DNA of 64,000 nt from Persicitalea jodogahamensis (GTDB lineage: Bacteria; Bacteroidota; Bacteroidia; Cytophagales; Spirosomataceae). How positions within the stretch are numbered: position 1 is the first letter of the stretch; the number at the start of each line of letters is the position of its first letter. Where the stretch lies: NCBI RefSeq assembly GCF_014651615.1, contig NZ_BMXF01000001.1:1273731-1337730 (forward strand), in the 5' to 3' direction. The notes under the pieces are model-generated. The model was given only the letters and a program-made list of their open reading frames with translations, had not been told where the DNA came from and searched no databases. The translations under genes were made by a program, and so were the position numbers. This document shows, one piece after another, positions 55,207 through 64,000 of the stretch.

Positions 55207-57453
55207 GTGCCGAAAACACTATATTCATACTTAGCTCGCGGAAGTTTTCTGCTGTTGCCCGTGGTTGTGCTGTGGGGGTGCTCGCAATATAGTACTAATC
55301 CCGGTAGCGTTGCTTTCAACAACCTCACCGCCAAATACAACGCCTACTACATCGCCCGCACCGAGACTGAAATCGCCGAGCGGGCCATGCGGAAAGCTTA
55401 TCAGGAAAACTACAATCAGATTCTGCCCATACTGCTGCCTTTGGATTCCACGCTGGCGATGAGCGTCAGGCCGCAGCTGGAAAATGCCATTGAAAAAGCG
55501 TCTATTGTCGCCGAGCGCCACCAGAATAGTAAGTGGCTGGACGACAGCTATACTCTCATTGGTAAGAATCGCCTTTATTTGGGCCAGTTCGACGACGGCG
55601 TGGAGGCGTTGCGTTATGTTTTTACCAATGGTCGGGATGAAGACGATAAGAACAAAGCGCTCATATGGCTGATGCGGGCGTATACCCAGAAGCAGGATTA
55701 TTCCAACGCCCTCAACGTGGCTGAGTACCTCAGTCAGCAGCCGCTCAACAAAGAGGCGACCCGCGATTTTTATTTGGCCAAAGCCTACGTTCACCAGCGG
55801 CAGGGCGAGTACCTCACAGCCGTTGCCATTCTCGAGCAGGCTTTTCCTTTATTGAAACGCGGAGCTGAAAAGGCCAGACTGCACTTTGCCGCCGGACAGC
55901 TGTATGACCGCATCAATCAGTATGCGCTGGCGGCAGACCACTATCGCGCGGTGGGTAAAAATCGGCCCGACTACGACCTGTCTTTCTACGCCGACATGAG
56001 TTCGCTGCAAAACCGGGTGCTGCTCAACCCAAACGTTGACTTGTCGAGCGTGGGTTTCGATAAGATGCTGCGTGACCGTAAAAATAATGACCTTCAGGAT
56101 CGGATTTACTACACGATGGGTTTATTGGCTGAGCGCCGGGGCCGCTATCCCGAGGCTGTTGAATATTTGCAAAAATCCGTAACGACTGCGGGGGCTAACG
56201 TCGAGCGAATTCCTTATACTTATCTGGAATTGGCCCGCATAAATTATGACCGCCTGGAAAACTATGAAAATGCTCAGGCGTATTATGACAGTGCACTCGT
56301 TTCGCTGCCGCCACAGACCGAACAATTTAAGACCATCTCGGACCGGAAAAAAGCCCTCGATGAGTTTGTTGCCCAAATGACCATTGTCCGTACTGAAGAC
56401 AGCCTGCAAGCCCTGGCGCAGATGAACCCGGCAGCGCTTGATCGTAAACTGGATGTGATCATACAGGCTGAGGAAGATGAAAAAAAGCGACTACTGGCCG
56501 AAGCTCAGAAAGCATTGGAGGCATCCAGCCGCCCATCGGCTGCTGATATCGGGACGCCTTTCATCAACGGCAACGAACGTCGCTGGGAGTTGTACGACCC
56601 CTTGCTGGTTAATCAGGGAAAGGTCGAGTTCCGTCGCTTGTGGGGTAGCCGACCGCTGGAAGACGACTGGCGACGGGCCACCAAGGAAAACGCCTCATTC
56701 AATACGGGTACCCAGATCGTGGGCAATAAGCCGCCCGGTACGGAGGTTACCGCCACTACGACACCACCCGGAGTGCCGTCGGGACTGACTCCCGAAACCG
56801 GCATGGTGAATGGATCGGTAGCCTGGCTGGCGCGGCGTGATGAACTGCGCAAAAATGTGCCGATCAGCGGGGCGGATTTCACTGCCTCCGAGCGGCGCGA
56901 AGAGGATGCGTTGTACAACTTAGGCAAGATTTACCGTTTTGATTTAAAAGAGTCGGAAAAAGCAGTATCAACTTTCACGCGGCTGTTGAAGGATTTTCCC
57001 AAGAGCGCTTATCGCGAAGAAATTTATTACCTGATCTATTTGTCTCTGGAAGAGGGGGATAAAAATCGGCCGCTCTGGAAAGAAAAACTTCTGGCCGAAT
57101 TCCCGAACTCAACCTACGCCAGGCTGCTGAATCAGGAGTTAACAGCCGGGAAAAGCGGCGGTGTTCCCGGCAGTTCAGCGAATGAAGCATATGATAAGTT
57201 GTTCGGGCTTTACTCGGCGGGTAATTATACCGAAGCCCTCGCCCAGACCGAGAACGCCCTGGCCCTCTACCGGGACAGCCCACTGGTGGATAAGTTCGCG
57301 CTGTTGCGGATTTTCCTGGTAGGCAAAGTCCGGGGCCGCGACGACTACCTGCAAGCCATCAACGAGTTCATCCGCTTATACCCCGATAGTTCCCTCCTCC
57401 CACGGGTGCAGGAAATGCTTGAAGTAACGGGTCGTGCCTCGATCCGGCGGTGA
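55207..57453 (+). CDS. sprE: SprE/PorW-like TPR lipoprotein of type IX secretion
   Basis: 748 residues from a GTG at 55207; a TTG at 55186 in frame is an alternative start. The signal peptide ends in LWGC, so the cysteine is likely lipidated. The N-terminal NNLTAKYNAYYIARTE segment is typical of SprE/PorW, followed by tetratricopeptide repeats along most of the chain (e.g. ALRYVFTNGRDEDDKNKALIWL, HFAAGQLYDRINQYALAADHY, KEKLLAEFPNSTYARLLNQ). SprE is needed for T9SS-dependent secretion and gliding in Flavobacterium. The window also holds a T9SS cargo protein. Confidence 0.8.
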   Translation: MPKTLYSYLARGSFLLLPVVVLWGCSQYSTNPGSVAFNNLTAKYNAYYIARTETEIAERAMRKAYQENYNQILPILLPLDSTLAMSVRPQLENAIEKASIVAERHQNSKWLDDSYTLIGKNRLYLGQFDDGVEALRYVFTNGRDEDDKNKALIWLMRAYTQKQDYSNALNVAEYLSQQPLNKEATRDFYLAKAYVHQRQGEYLTAVAILEQAFPLLKRGAEKARLHFAAGQLYDRINQYALAADHYRAVGKNRPDYDLSFYADMSSLQNRVLLNPNVDLSSVGFDKMLRDRKNNDLQDRIYYTMGLLAERRGRYPEAVEYLQKSVTTAGANVERIPYTYLELARINYDRLENYENAQAYYDSALVSLPPQTEQFKTISDRKKALDEFVAQMTIVRTEDSLQALAQMNPAALDRKLDVIIQAEEDEKKRLLAEAQKALEASSRPSAADIGTPFINGNERRWELYDPLLVNQGKVEFRRLWGSRPLEDDWRRATKENASFNTGTQIVGNKPPGTEVTATTTPPGVPSGLTPETGMVNGSVAWLARRDELRKNVPISGADFTASERREEDALYNLGKIYRFDLKESEKAVSTFTRLLKDFPKSAYREEIYYLIYLSLEEGDKNRPLWKEKLLAEFPNSTYARLLNQELTAGKSGGVPGSSANEAYDKLFGLYSAGNYTEALAQTENALALYRDSPLVDKFALLRIFLVGKVRGRDDYLQAINEFIRLYPDSSLLPRVQEMLEVTGRASIRR

Positions 57454-57471
57454 TGTTTTTTGGGAAAGCGG

Positions 57472-57479
57472 TATCTTTG
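57472..57479 (+). promoter_or_regulatory. Possible -7 element ahead of the penicillin-binding protein gene
   Basis: TATCTTTG fits TAnnTTTG, 119 nt ahead of the start at 57599. No -33 TTG at the right distance. Confidence 0.3.
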
Positions 57480-57598
57480 TTTTTGTGAGCCAAACAGCCT
57501 GAAAAGACAAGGAATACAATCAAATCAGAAATGCCAGGTAAATTCCGGCTCAACATTGCACGAATCTCCCCCTAACTCATAAATTTCAGAATTCATTA

Positions 57599-59896
57599 AT
57601 GTTTGAATTAAACTCAGGTAAATATAAAAAGGCCATTATCCGGCTGTGGCGGTTTGCTGCGCTGGGCGTGGGATTATTCATATTGTATATCGTGGCGGTC
57701 AGCTTCAATTTTTTCTGGTTGTTCGGGCCAATGCCCGACCTGAAAACGTTGGAAAACCCGAAAAGCGAGGTAGCCTCCGAACTGATTTCGGAGGATGGCA
57801 AGTCCATCGGCAAGTACTTTTTCGAGAACCGCGCTCCCGTGGAATTTGATCAGGTTTCGCCCAATCTGGTCAAAGCCCTGCTGGCCACTGAGGATGCCCG
57901 CTTTGTCAAGCACTCCGGCATCGATCTGCGTTCCTTATTTCGGGTAGCGAAGGGTGTGGTCACGGGTAATTCCGGTTCAGGTGGGGGAAGTACCCTGACG
58001 CAGCAGGTGGCCAAAAACCTTTTTGAAACTCGCTCTGAGAAGTACTCGGGCATACTGGGCCAGGTGCCGCTGGTACGCACAGTTATCGTAAAGACTAAGG
58101 AGTGGATCCTTTCCGTCATTCTGGAAAGGAAATACACCAAGCGGGAAATCATGATGATGTACCTGAACACGGTGTCGTTCGGTAACAACACCTACGGGCT
58201 GAAAGTAGCAGCGCGCACGTATTTTAATAAAGACACCTGGGATCTCGATATTCACGAAGCAGCCCTGCTGGTTGGAATGTTGCAAAACCCTTCACTGTAC
58301 AATCCCCGCCGTTTTCCGCAAAACGTCCTCAATCGCCGTAACACAGTCCTGGACCAAATGCAGAAGTACGAATTTATTTCTGCGGAAAAATACGCGATCG
58401 CTAAGGAAAAGCCCCTGAGCCTGAACTTCACCATCGAAAGCCACAATACGGGTACGGCACCCTACTTCCGGGAATCCATGCGTGGGTACCTGAAAGAGTG
58501 GGTTAACCAATACAACGACGACAACGGTACGGATTACGATCTGTACACCAGTGGTTTGCGGATTTACACCACAATAGATTCCCGGATGCAAACCTACATG
58601 GAAGAGGCGATACGGGAGCACATGAAAACCCAGCAGGCGCTGTTTATGGAGCATTGGAAGGGGCGCAACCCCTGGATTGATCAGAACGGTAAGGAAATTC
58701 AAGGATTTGTAGAAAGGGCCGTGCGGGTATCGCAGCGTTTCATTAGTCTGAAGAAAGAAGTAGGGGAGGAAGAGGCCTGGAAAATCATGCGGACGCCTTA
58801 TAAAATGAAGGTGTTCAGCTACGACGGGGAGAAAACGATGACCATGAGCCCCATCGATAGCATTAAGTACTACAAGCACTTCCTGCATACGGGTATGGTT
58901 TCCACCGACCCGCGCAACGGCCACGTAAAAGCCTGGGTGGGCGGTGTGGATTTTCGGTACTTCAAATACGACCACGTGAAGCAAAGCGCGCGGCAGCCGG
59001 GCTCGACCTTTAAGCCTTTCGTGTACGTCTCGGCCCTCGATCGCAATTTCCTCACGCCCTGCGACCATGTCGTGGATCGCCCCGTCACATTCACACTGGC
59101 CGACGGTGTACCGGGTGGCTGGACGCCCAAGAACGCCAACGGGCGTTATTCCTACGCTTCACTCTCGTTGCGGCAGGCTATCGGAAAGTCGGTTAATTCG
59201 GTGAGCGCTTATCTGATGAAACAGGTTAAGCCAACTACCGTGGTGGACTACGCCCACAAGCTGGGCATCACCAGCAAGCTGGATGCTAAGCCATCATTGT
59301 GCCTGGGCATTAGTGACGTATCGGTGTATGAAATGGTGGGTGCCTACTGTACTTTCGCCAATAACGGCCACCGCACTGAACCCATGACAATCTTGAGGAT
59401 TGAAGATCGCTTTGGTAATTTGTTGCAGGAGTTTTTCCCCAAAGCCAACCAGGAATTGAGCGAAAACATGGCCTACACCATGCTGTACCTTATGCGCGGT
59501 GCCGTGGAAGATCCCGGCGGAACGGCCGGACGGCTGCGCAGCTACGGTGTGACGGATGGCAACGAAATCGCGGCAAAAACAGGAACTACCTCCAACTACT
59601 CCGATGGTTGGTTCATGGGCATGACGTCCAACCTGGTGACAGGTATCTGGGTGGGTGGTGAAGACCGCAGCACCCACTTTCGCACAATGGCTTACGGACA
59701 GGGCGGTCGCATTGCACTACCTGCCTGGGGATTATACATGCAAAAAGTGTACGCTGACCCCACCCTGGTACAATACCGCAAGAGTAAATTTGAAAAACCC
59801 GTTAATTTCCGGCTCGATTGCGGTGGCGTATATACTGATAGCAGCAATACCTATACCCCGCCTTCCCTGTCTGACGACGAGGGGGTATTGTTTTAA
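57599..59896 (+). CDS. Class A penicillin-binding protein (PBP1A-like)
   Basis: 765 residues. Bifunctional peptidoglycan glycosyltransferase and DD-transpeptidase. One N-terminal transmembrane helix (~20-42). GT51 domain: catalytic E98 in LLATEDARFVKH, then GGSTLTQQVAKNLF and KREIMMMYLN. Transpeptidase: STFK (S469-K472), SVN (S531-N533) and KTG (K660-G662) are all intact. Length is full. The gene has a 145-nt gap to sprE with a possible promoter. Confidence 0.95.
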   Translation: MFELNSGKYKKAIIRLWRFAALGVGLFILYIVAVSFNFFWLFGPMPDLKTLENPKSEVASELISEDGKSIGKYFFENRAPVEFDQVSPNLVKALLATEDARFVKHSGIDLRSLFRVAKGVVTGNSGSGGGSTLTQQVAKNLFETRSEKYSGILGQVPLVRTVIVKTKEWILSVILERKYTKREIMMMYLNTVSFGNNTYGLKVAARTYFNKDTWDLDIHEAALLVGMLQNPSLYNPRRFPQNVLNRRNTVLDQMQKYEFISAEKYAIAKEKPLSLNFTIESHNTGTAPYFRESMRGYLKEWVNQYNDDNGTDYDLYTSGLRIYTTIDSRMQTYMEEAIREHMKTQQALFMEHWKGRNPWIDQNGKEIQGFVERAVRVSQRFISLKKEVGEEEAWKIMRTPYKMKVFSYDGEKTMTMSPIDSIKYYKHFLHTGMVSTDPRNGHVKAWVGGVDFRYFKYDHVKQSARQPGSTFKPFVYVSALDRNFLTPCDHVVDRPVTFTLADGVPGGWTPKNANGRYSYASLSLRQAIGKSVNSVSAYLMKQVKPTTVVDYAHKLGITSKLDAKPSLCLGISDVSVYEMVGAYCTFANNGHRTEPMTILRIEDRFGNLLQEFFPKANQELSENMAYTMLYLMRGAVEDPGGTAGRLRSYGVTDGNEIAAKTGTTSNYSDGWFMGMTSNLVTGIWVGGEDRSTHFRTMAYGQGGRIALPAWGLYMQKVYADPTLVQYRKSKFEKPVNFRLDCGGVYTDSSNTYTPPSLSDDEGVLF

Positions 59897-59945
59897 TTTT
59901 GAATCGGTCGGCACGAACCGCCCCGCGACATTCCGACAATAGCTT

Positions 59946-61079
59946 TTGAAAATTCTCCTCGCTCCCGACAAATTCCGTGGCTCGCTGGAAACGGACGAGG
60001 TCTGTACGGCGATGGCTTCCGGTGTCCGGCTGGCTTTTCCTGAGGCCGAAGTGGTGTCGGTTCCGCTGGCGGATGGCGGCGAGGGTTTTGCCAAAGCTCT
60101 TACACTTAATTCCGGGGGAGAATATATTTCTCTTGTGGCACAGGACCCACTGAGACGTCCTATTGAGGCTGCCTACGGACTTTCTGCTGATAAGCGAACC
60201 GCCTTCATCGAAATGGCTGCCGCATCGGGGCTGGGGTTACTCAACGAAACTGAGCGTGACCCAATGGTGGCTACTTCTTATGGCACCGGGCAGTTAATTG
60301 CTGATGCCCTAGAGCATGGAGTCGAGAGCATTATCCTTGGTATTGGAGGAAGTGCAACCAACGATGCCGGCACGGGTATGGCAGCGGCATTGGGATTTCG
60401 TTTTTTTGATAAAAACAAAAAAGAAATATTTCCCCAGGGTGGTAGTTTGGCCGAAATACAATCCATTGATTCTTCCGGCATTCATCCCAAACTACCCGAT
60501 ACGAGAATCACTGTCGCCTGTGACGTGACAAACCCTTTGTACGGAGCAAACGGCGCAGCGTATATCTACGGACCGCAGAAAGGTGCGTCGCCACAACAAG
60601 TTGAAAAGTTGGACAATGGCCTCTGCCACCTGTCTGAGATAGCTACTAGAACTTTCGGGCGCGACACTAGTCAGATGCCTGGCGCAGGGGCGGCGGGTGG
60701 AGTGGGGGCAGGGGTGCTGTGGTTTTTGAATGCGGTGCTAAGATCGGGGGCGGCCATCGTCTTTGAACAAACCCAGCTGGAAAGCCAGATTCGTGATGCC
60801 GACCTGGTGATCACGGGAGAAGGGAAAATGGATCGTCAGACGCTTAGCGGCAAGCTGGTACTTGGGGTGGCCGATATGTGTGCGCGGTACAATGTTCCCG
60901 TAGCGGCAGTCTGTGGGACGCTGGCCCTTTCGCCCGAAGAAATCAAAGAAACGGGCATCACATACGCCGTATCGGTCATCGACCGTCCGCTCTCCCTCGA
61001 AGACGCCCAGCGCAATGCCTTCGCGCTGGTAGAGCAGGCAACCTTTCATCTGGTACGGTTGTTTTTCTACGGTAAATAG
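59946..61079 (+). CDS. Glycerate 2-kinase (GlxK/GarK family)
   Basis: 377 residues from a TTG start (MKILLAPDKFRGSLETDEV). Family motifs: LLAPDKFRGSL near the start, VPLADGGEGFAKAL (~42-55), LGIGGSATNDAGTGMAAALG (~137-156) and ITGEGKMDRQTLSGK (~290-304). It phosphorylates glycerate to 2- or 3-phosphoglycerate in glyoxylate or serine metabolism. No pathway genes are nearby. The start is 49 nt after the PBP gene stop. Confidence 0.9.
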   Translation: MKILLAPDKFRGSLETDEVCTAMASGVRLAFPEAEVVSVPLADGGEGFAKALTLNSGGEYISLVAQDPLRRPIEAAYGLSADKRTAFIEMAAASGLGLLNETERDPMVATSYGTGQLIADALEHGVESIILGIGGSATNDAGTGMAAALGFRFFDKNKKEIFPQGGSLAEIQSIDSSGIHPKLPDTRITVACDVTNPLYGANGAAYIYGPQKGASPQQVEKLDNGLCHLSEIATRTFGRDTSQMPGAGAAGGVGAGVLWFLNAVLRSGAAIVFEQTQLESQIRDADLVITGEGKMDRQTLSGKLVLGVADMCARYNVPVAAVCGTLALSPEEIKETGITYAVSVIDRPLSLEDAQRNAFALVEQATFHLVRLFFYGK

Positions 61080-61234
61080 AGAAAAACAACCCTCTGTTTC
61101 GTTTTCCTTCCGGCTTATTGAAGCTTCAAGCTATTGAACTATTGTATATTATGTTAAAATAAGTACGTAGGGATTTTGCCGAATCTGTTCCTATTCATTA
61201 TCGCTGCGGGGCACCCCGCACTGTCCAATACCCA

Positions 61235-63046
61235 TTGAGTAAATTTGATTCAAAAACTGAACTGGCCCGCGTGCCGCATGAGCCGGGGGTATACCGCTAC
61301 TTCGACGAGAAGGATGAGGTGATTTATGTAGGTAAAGCCAAAGATCTGCGCAACCGCGTCGGGAGTTATTTTGCCAAAACCAACCAGCACGACCGCAAAA
61401 CCAAGCGGCTCGTGAGCCAGATCAGGCGGCTGGAATTCACCATCGTTCCCACCGAATGGGATGCGCTGCTGCTGGAAAATCAGCTGATCAAGCGTTTTCA
61501 ACCCAAGTACAATATCCTGCTGCGCGACGATAAGACGTATCCCTTCATCTGCATCACCCACGAACCGTTCCCCCGCGTGATTACCGTCCGGCGGGTAGAC
61601 CGTCGGCTGGGTACTTACTTCGGCCCTTTCGCCAATTCGCGGGCCATGTACGCGCTGCTGGATATGTTCAAAGAGTTGTACACGATCCGCTCCTGTCACC
61701 TTAATCTGACGCCCGAGAACATCGAGGCGGGTAAGTTCAAGGTGTGCCTGGAATTTCACCTCGGCAACTGCAAAGGCCCTTGTGAAGGTCGCCAGCCGAT
61801 GGCGGATTACGATGCTGAAATCGACCAGATCAACCACATCCTGAAAGGAAACCTGGCCGTGCCGCAGCAGTACTTTAAAGATCAAATGCTGGAAGCTGCC
61901 GAGAAAATGGCCTTCGAACAGGCGCATGAGTGGAAGACGAAAATTCAGTTGCTGGACAATTTTCAGAGCAAAGCCACGGTCGTCAACCCGCGCGTCGGTG
62001 ATGTGGACGTGCTGACTGTCATTTCGGACGAAGAAGCCGCTTACTTAAACTACATGAAAGTCAAGAATGGCTACGTGGTCGCTACGCAGACATTCGACAT
62101 CAAGAAACAACTCGAAGAAAAGGATGAAGAGATTCTGGCCCTGATTATCCTGGAAATGCATGAGAAATACGGCTCCGACGCCAAAGAACTCATTTCCAAC
62201 GTCACGCCCGATCTTGATATGAAGATTAATATTGTGGTACCGCAGATCGGCGATAAGAAAAAGCTGCTGGACATGTCGATGAAAAACGTCATGTTCTTCC
62301 GCCGCGAAAAGGCGGAACGCCGGGCCGTCGAAGCCTCCGCCGCGACATCCAAGAAAGACCGTGTCCTGATCAAGCTTAAAGCCGATTTGCAACTCAAATC
62401 CCTGCCCCGCCACATCGAGTGTTTTGACAACTCCAACATTCAGGGTACTAATCCCGTGGCGGCGATGGTGTGTTTTAAAGACGCCAAGCCTTCCAAAAAA
62501 GACTACCGACATTATACAATTAAAACTGTGACGGGTGCCAACGACTTCGCCTCCATGAAGGAAGTAGTAGGCCGCCGCTACGCCCGGCTGCTCAACGAAG
62601 AATCGCCGCTCCCCGACCTCATCGTGGTGGATGGCGGTAAGGGGCAACTCAGCGCCGCCGTGGATGCTCTCAAGGAATTGGGGATCTACGGCAAAGTACC
62701 CATTATCGGCATCGCGAAGCGGTTGGAAGAAATTTATTTCCCCGGTGACTCGCTGCCGCTTTACATCGACAAAAAATCGGAATCATTGAAGCTCATTCAG
62801 CAGGCCCGCGACGAAGCCCACCGCTTCGCCATTTCTTATCACCGCGACAAACGCAGCCGGGGTAGTTTGGTGAGCGAACTGGAAAACGTGGAGGGCATCG
62901 GCAAGAAAACCGCCTCGGTACTTTTGAAACATTTCCGGGGCATCAAGGCCATCCGCGAAAGTACCCCCGAGCAATTAGCCGAGGTAGTTGGGCCGGACAA
63001 GGCGAAGAAGGTGAAGGCGTACTTTGAGAAGATGTTGGTGGAGTGA
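61235..63046 (+). CDS. uvrC: Excinuclease ABC subunit C
   Basis: 603 residues from a TTG start (MSKFDSKTELARVPHEPGVYRYF). UvrC makes both incisions in nucleotide excision repair. The GIY-YIG nuclease domain begins with GVYRYFDEKDEVIYVGKAKDL (~20-40), a cysteine cluster (CHLNLTPENIEAGKFKVCLEFHLGNC), a UVR motif (~200-235), an RNase H-like endonuclease domain with ECFDNSNIQGTNPVA and VVDGGKGQL, and a C-terminal helix-hairpin-helix pair (VEGIGKKTASVLLKHF). Confidence 0.95.
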   Translation: MSKFDSKTELARVPHEPGVYRYFDEKDEVIYVGKAKDLRNRVGSYFAKTNQHDRKTKRLVSQIRRLEFTIVPTEWDALLLENQLIKRFQPKYNILLRDDKTYPFICITHEPFPRVITVRRVDRRLGTYFGPFANSRAMYALLDMFKELYTIRSCHLNLTPENIEAGKFKVCLEFHLGNCKGPCEGRQPMADYDAEIDQINHILKGNLAVPQQYFKDQMLEAAEKMAFEQAHEWKTKIQLLDNFQSKATVVNPRVGDVDVLTVISDEEAAYLNYMKVKNGYVVATQTFDIKKQLEEKDEEILALIILEMHEKYGSDAKELISNVTPDLDMKINIVVPQIGDKKKLLDMSMKNVMFFRREKAERRAVEASAATSKKDRVLIKLKADLQLKSLPRHIECFDNSNIQGTNPVAAMVCFKDAKPSKKDYRHYTIKTVTGANDFASMKEVVGRRYARLLNEESPLPDLIVVDGGKGQLSAAVDALKELGIYGKVPIIGIAKRLEEIYFPGDSLPLYIDKKSESLKLIQQARDEAHRFAISYHRDKRSRGSLVSELENVEGIGKKTASVLLKHFRGIKAIRESTPEQLAEVVGPDKAKKVKAYFEKMLVE

Positions 63047-63128
63047 TTTTTTTTGGGAAAGATTCCAACCTTTTCCCGATCAAAGTAATCTCACGGAAGA
63101 AGCTGGATACTTAAAAAGCGAAAATTGA

Positions 63129-63512
63129 ATGAAAAAACTGCCCTTCTTTCTCTGTTCACTATGCATCTTAATTTTAGGTTGCAAGTCCAAAGATCCCCTT
63201 CCGGCGGAAGTCTGGTCTTCTGACTGCGTCGAGTTGGCCCCTTTCGAAGGTGCGTACCGCCTGACGGGTGTGTGCTGCGAGTACGTTTTGCTGCCAGCCA
63301 TTGAAACCAATAAAAAGCGTACTTTCAAAGTAAAGGGTAGTTATCATTCCTTCACCGGAGCAGGCTATACGGATATACCAATAGAAATAACGGGTAATCT
63401 GGCTCCGAATGATACGACGCTAACTTTGAAGTACGCCGTAAATTCCCAGGAAAACGTTTTTGTGCTGAATCCGGGAAGTGCAGAAATGAAATGTCAATGT
63501 TTTTGCTATTGA
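63129..63512 (+). CDS. Small cysteine-rich lipoprotein
   Basis: 127 residues. Type II signal peptide with the lipobox LILGC (C18 predicted lipidated). The mature part has six further cysteines, including VCCEYV and the C-terminal MKCQCFCY. No family recognised. The stop is 4 nt before the start of the next gene (ATG at 63517), so the two are likely one transcript, possibly one functional pair. Confidence 0.7.
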   Translation: MKKLPFFLCSLCILILGCKSKDPLPAEVWSSDCVELAPFEGAYRLTGVCCEYVLLPAIETNKKRTFKVKGSYHSFTGAGYTDIPIEITGNLAPNDTTLTLKYAVNSQENVFVLNPGSAEMKCQCFCY

Positions 63513-63516
63513 ATGG

Positions 63517-64000
63517 ATGAGATTCAGATTTCTGCTACCGGCGTGCTGTCTACTCCTTCTGCCGATAGCGGAAGGCTTGGCGTTCACACCTGCTATTGCC
63601 AAAATTCATTTCACAATTGCGAATCGCACCGACGGCCGTATACTTTCGCTGCTTGTCCTCCAATCCGATGATTCTTCCTTTGCGACTTTTGATACACTGA
63701 GGACTATAGGGGAGTTTTCGCGAGGAATGATCATGGCAGGAGGGCCAAATAGTATGTTCAAGGCCTACCAAAAAATCATTATCCAAACTGATTATCGCGA
63801 ATTCGATACCGGGCCGTTAAGTTATGGTGGGCGATGCTCCGCTTTCTCGTTGGTGATGAGCCCGGAAGATTTGAAAGTTAGCCGCGACTACTCATACAAA
63901 ATAATGAGGTGGATTCGGCTGCTTTTAGTTATTTTCCTATTTACCTATATTATCAAAGGATTGCCACTTCTATTGATCGTTAGGCGTCGCTTCGGGCGTA
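63517..64000 (+). CDS. Secreted single-pass membrane protein (truncated at window edge)
   Basis: The frame is open from the ATG at 63517 to the right edge (161 codons seen). It starts with a signal peptide (FLLPACCLLLLPIAEGLAF), continues with a ~100-residue beta-like exported domain (IHFTIANRTDGRILSLLVLQ ... FKAYQKIIIQTDYREF), then one transmembrane helix (IRLLLVIFLFTYIIKGLPLLLI) followed by basic residues (VRRRFGR), giving a type I topology. It is read by me directly from the DNA; no family recognised. Closely follows the lipoprotein gene. Confidence 0.6.
   Translation, partial: MRFRFLLPACCLLLLPIAEGLAFTPAIAKIHFTIANRTDGRILSLLVLQSDDSSFATFDTLRTIGEFSRGMIMAGGPNSMFKAYQKIIIQTDYREFDTGPLSYGGRCSAFSLVMSPEDLKVSRDYSYKIMRWIRLLLVIFLFTYIIKGLPLLLIVRRRFGR

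Noticed and set aside
63054-63076. Terminator after uvrC
   Set aside because: The stem is only about 7 bp with a bulge, and the T run is before rather than after it.

Overview
The window is chromosomal DNA of a Bacteroidota bacterium, most likely a Cytophagales member of the Spirosomataceae/Dyadobacter type. The evidence is a type IX secretion (T9SS) C-terminal sorting domain, a SprE/PorW-like lipoprotein, many Bacteroidota-typical domains of unknown function (DUF1684, DUF2027-Smr, DUF2279, DUF3108, DUF4230, DUF4403), an ATP synthase subunit a with a signal peptide, few Shine-Dalgarno sequences, and promoter-like sites fitting the Bacteroidota pattern TTG-N19-TAnnTTTG. Family assignments come from reading the translated sequence; no database search was possible.

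Layout. 1-10.8 kb: tail of a large secreted repeat protein, a DUF1684 protein, a receiver-only response regulator, an MBL-fold hydrolase, an NFACT (RqcH-like) protein, DUF4230, miaA, a rhodanese, then a leftward group of riboflavin synthase, a PASTA protein and a T9SS cargo protein, and a second DUF1684 gene. 10.8-24 kb: pheT, a ZapB-like/ZapA pair followed by rny, an SDR enzyme, a MoxR/ChlI-like ATPase convergent with recA, a predicted aminopeptidase, DUF3108, a FemAB-like protein and dnaA. 24-43 kb: the methylmalonyl-CoA mutase pair mutA-mutB, a hot-dog thioesterase, a BrkB-like membrane protein, a glycosyltransferase, a promoter-led tsaC-wbqC-clpC group, a SPOR protein, a sterol-desaturase-family enzyme, fabG, a large VWA membrane protein, DUF2279, DUF2027-Smr and DUF4403. 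43-50 kb: RNase P RNA, an OmpA-family protein, rpsP-rimM-trmD, a second secreted protein whose C-terminus matches that of the first gene, and a class A beta-lactamase-like serine hydrolase. 50-64 kb: a short DnaG-like primase, a leftward ATP synthase cluster (atpZ/I, an AtpI-like gene, atpB, atpE, atpF, atpH) that ends in a terminator without atpA or atpG, sprE, a class A penicillin-binding protein, glycerate kinase, uvrC, a small lipoprotein and a truncated secreted membrane protein at the right edge.

This is mostly a housekeeping region: translation and tRNA modification, replication and repair, cell wall and envelope, energy conversion and propionyl-CoA metabolism. I found no tRNA, rRNA, insertion sequence, prophage, CRISPR array or defence island. 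No complete unknown system stands out. The best leads are a shared cysteine-rich C-terminus (DCCPVxxCVPxVI) on two secreted proteins, a miaA gene with no ATG/GTG/TTG codon ahead of its P-loop, a stand-alone primase lacking the usual DnaG C-terminal part, a ribosomal protein S16 with an acidic tail of about 150 residues, and an ATP synthase operon cut short after atpH with a strong hairpin between atpE and atpF.
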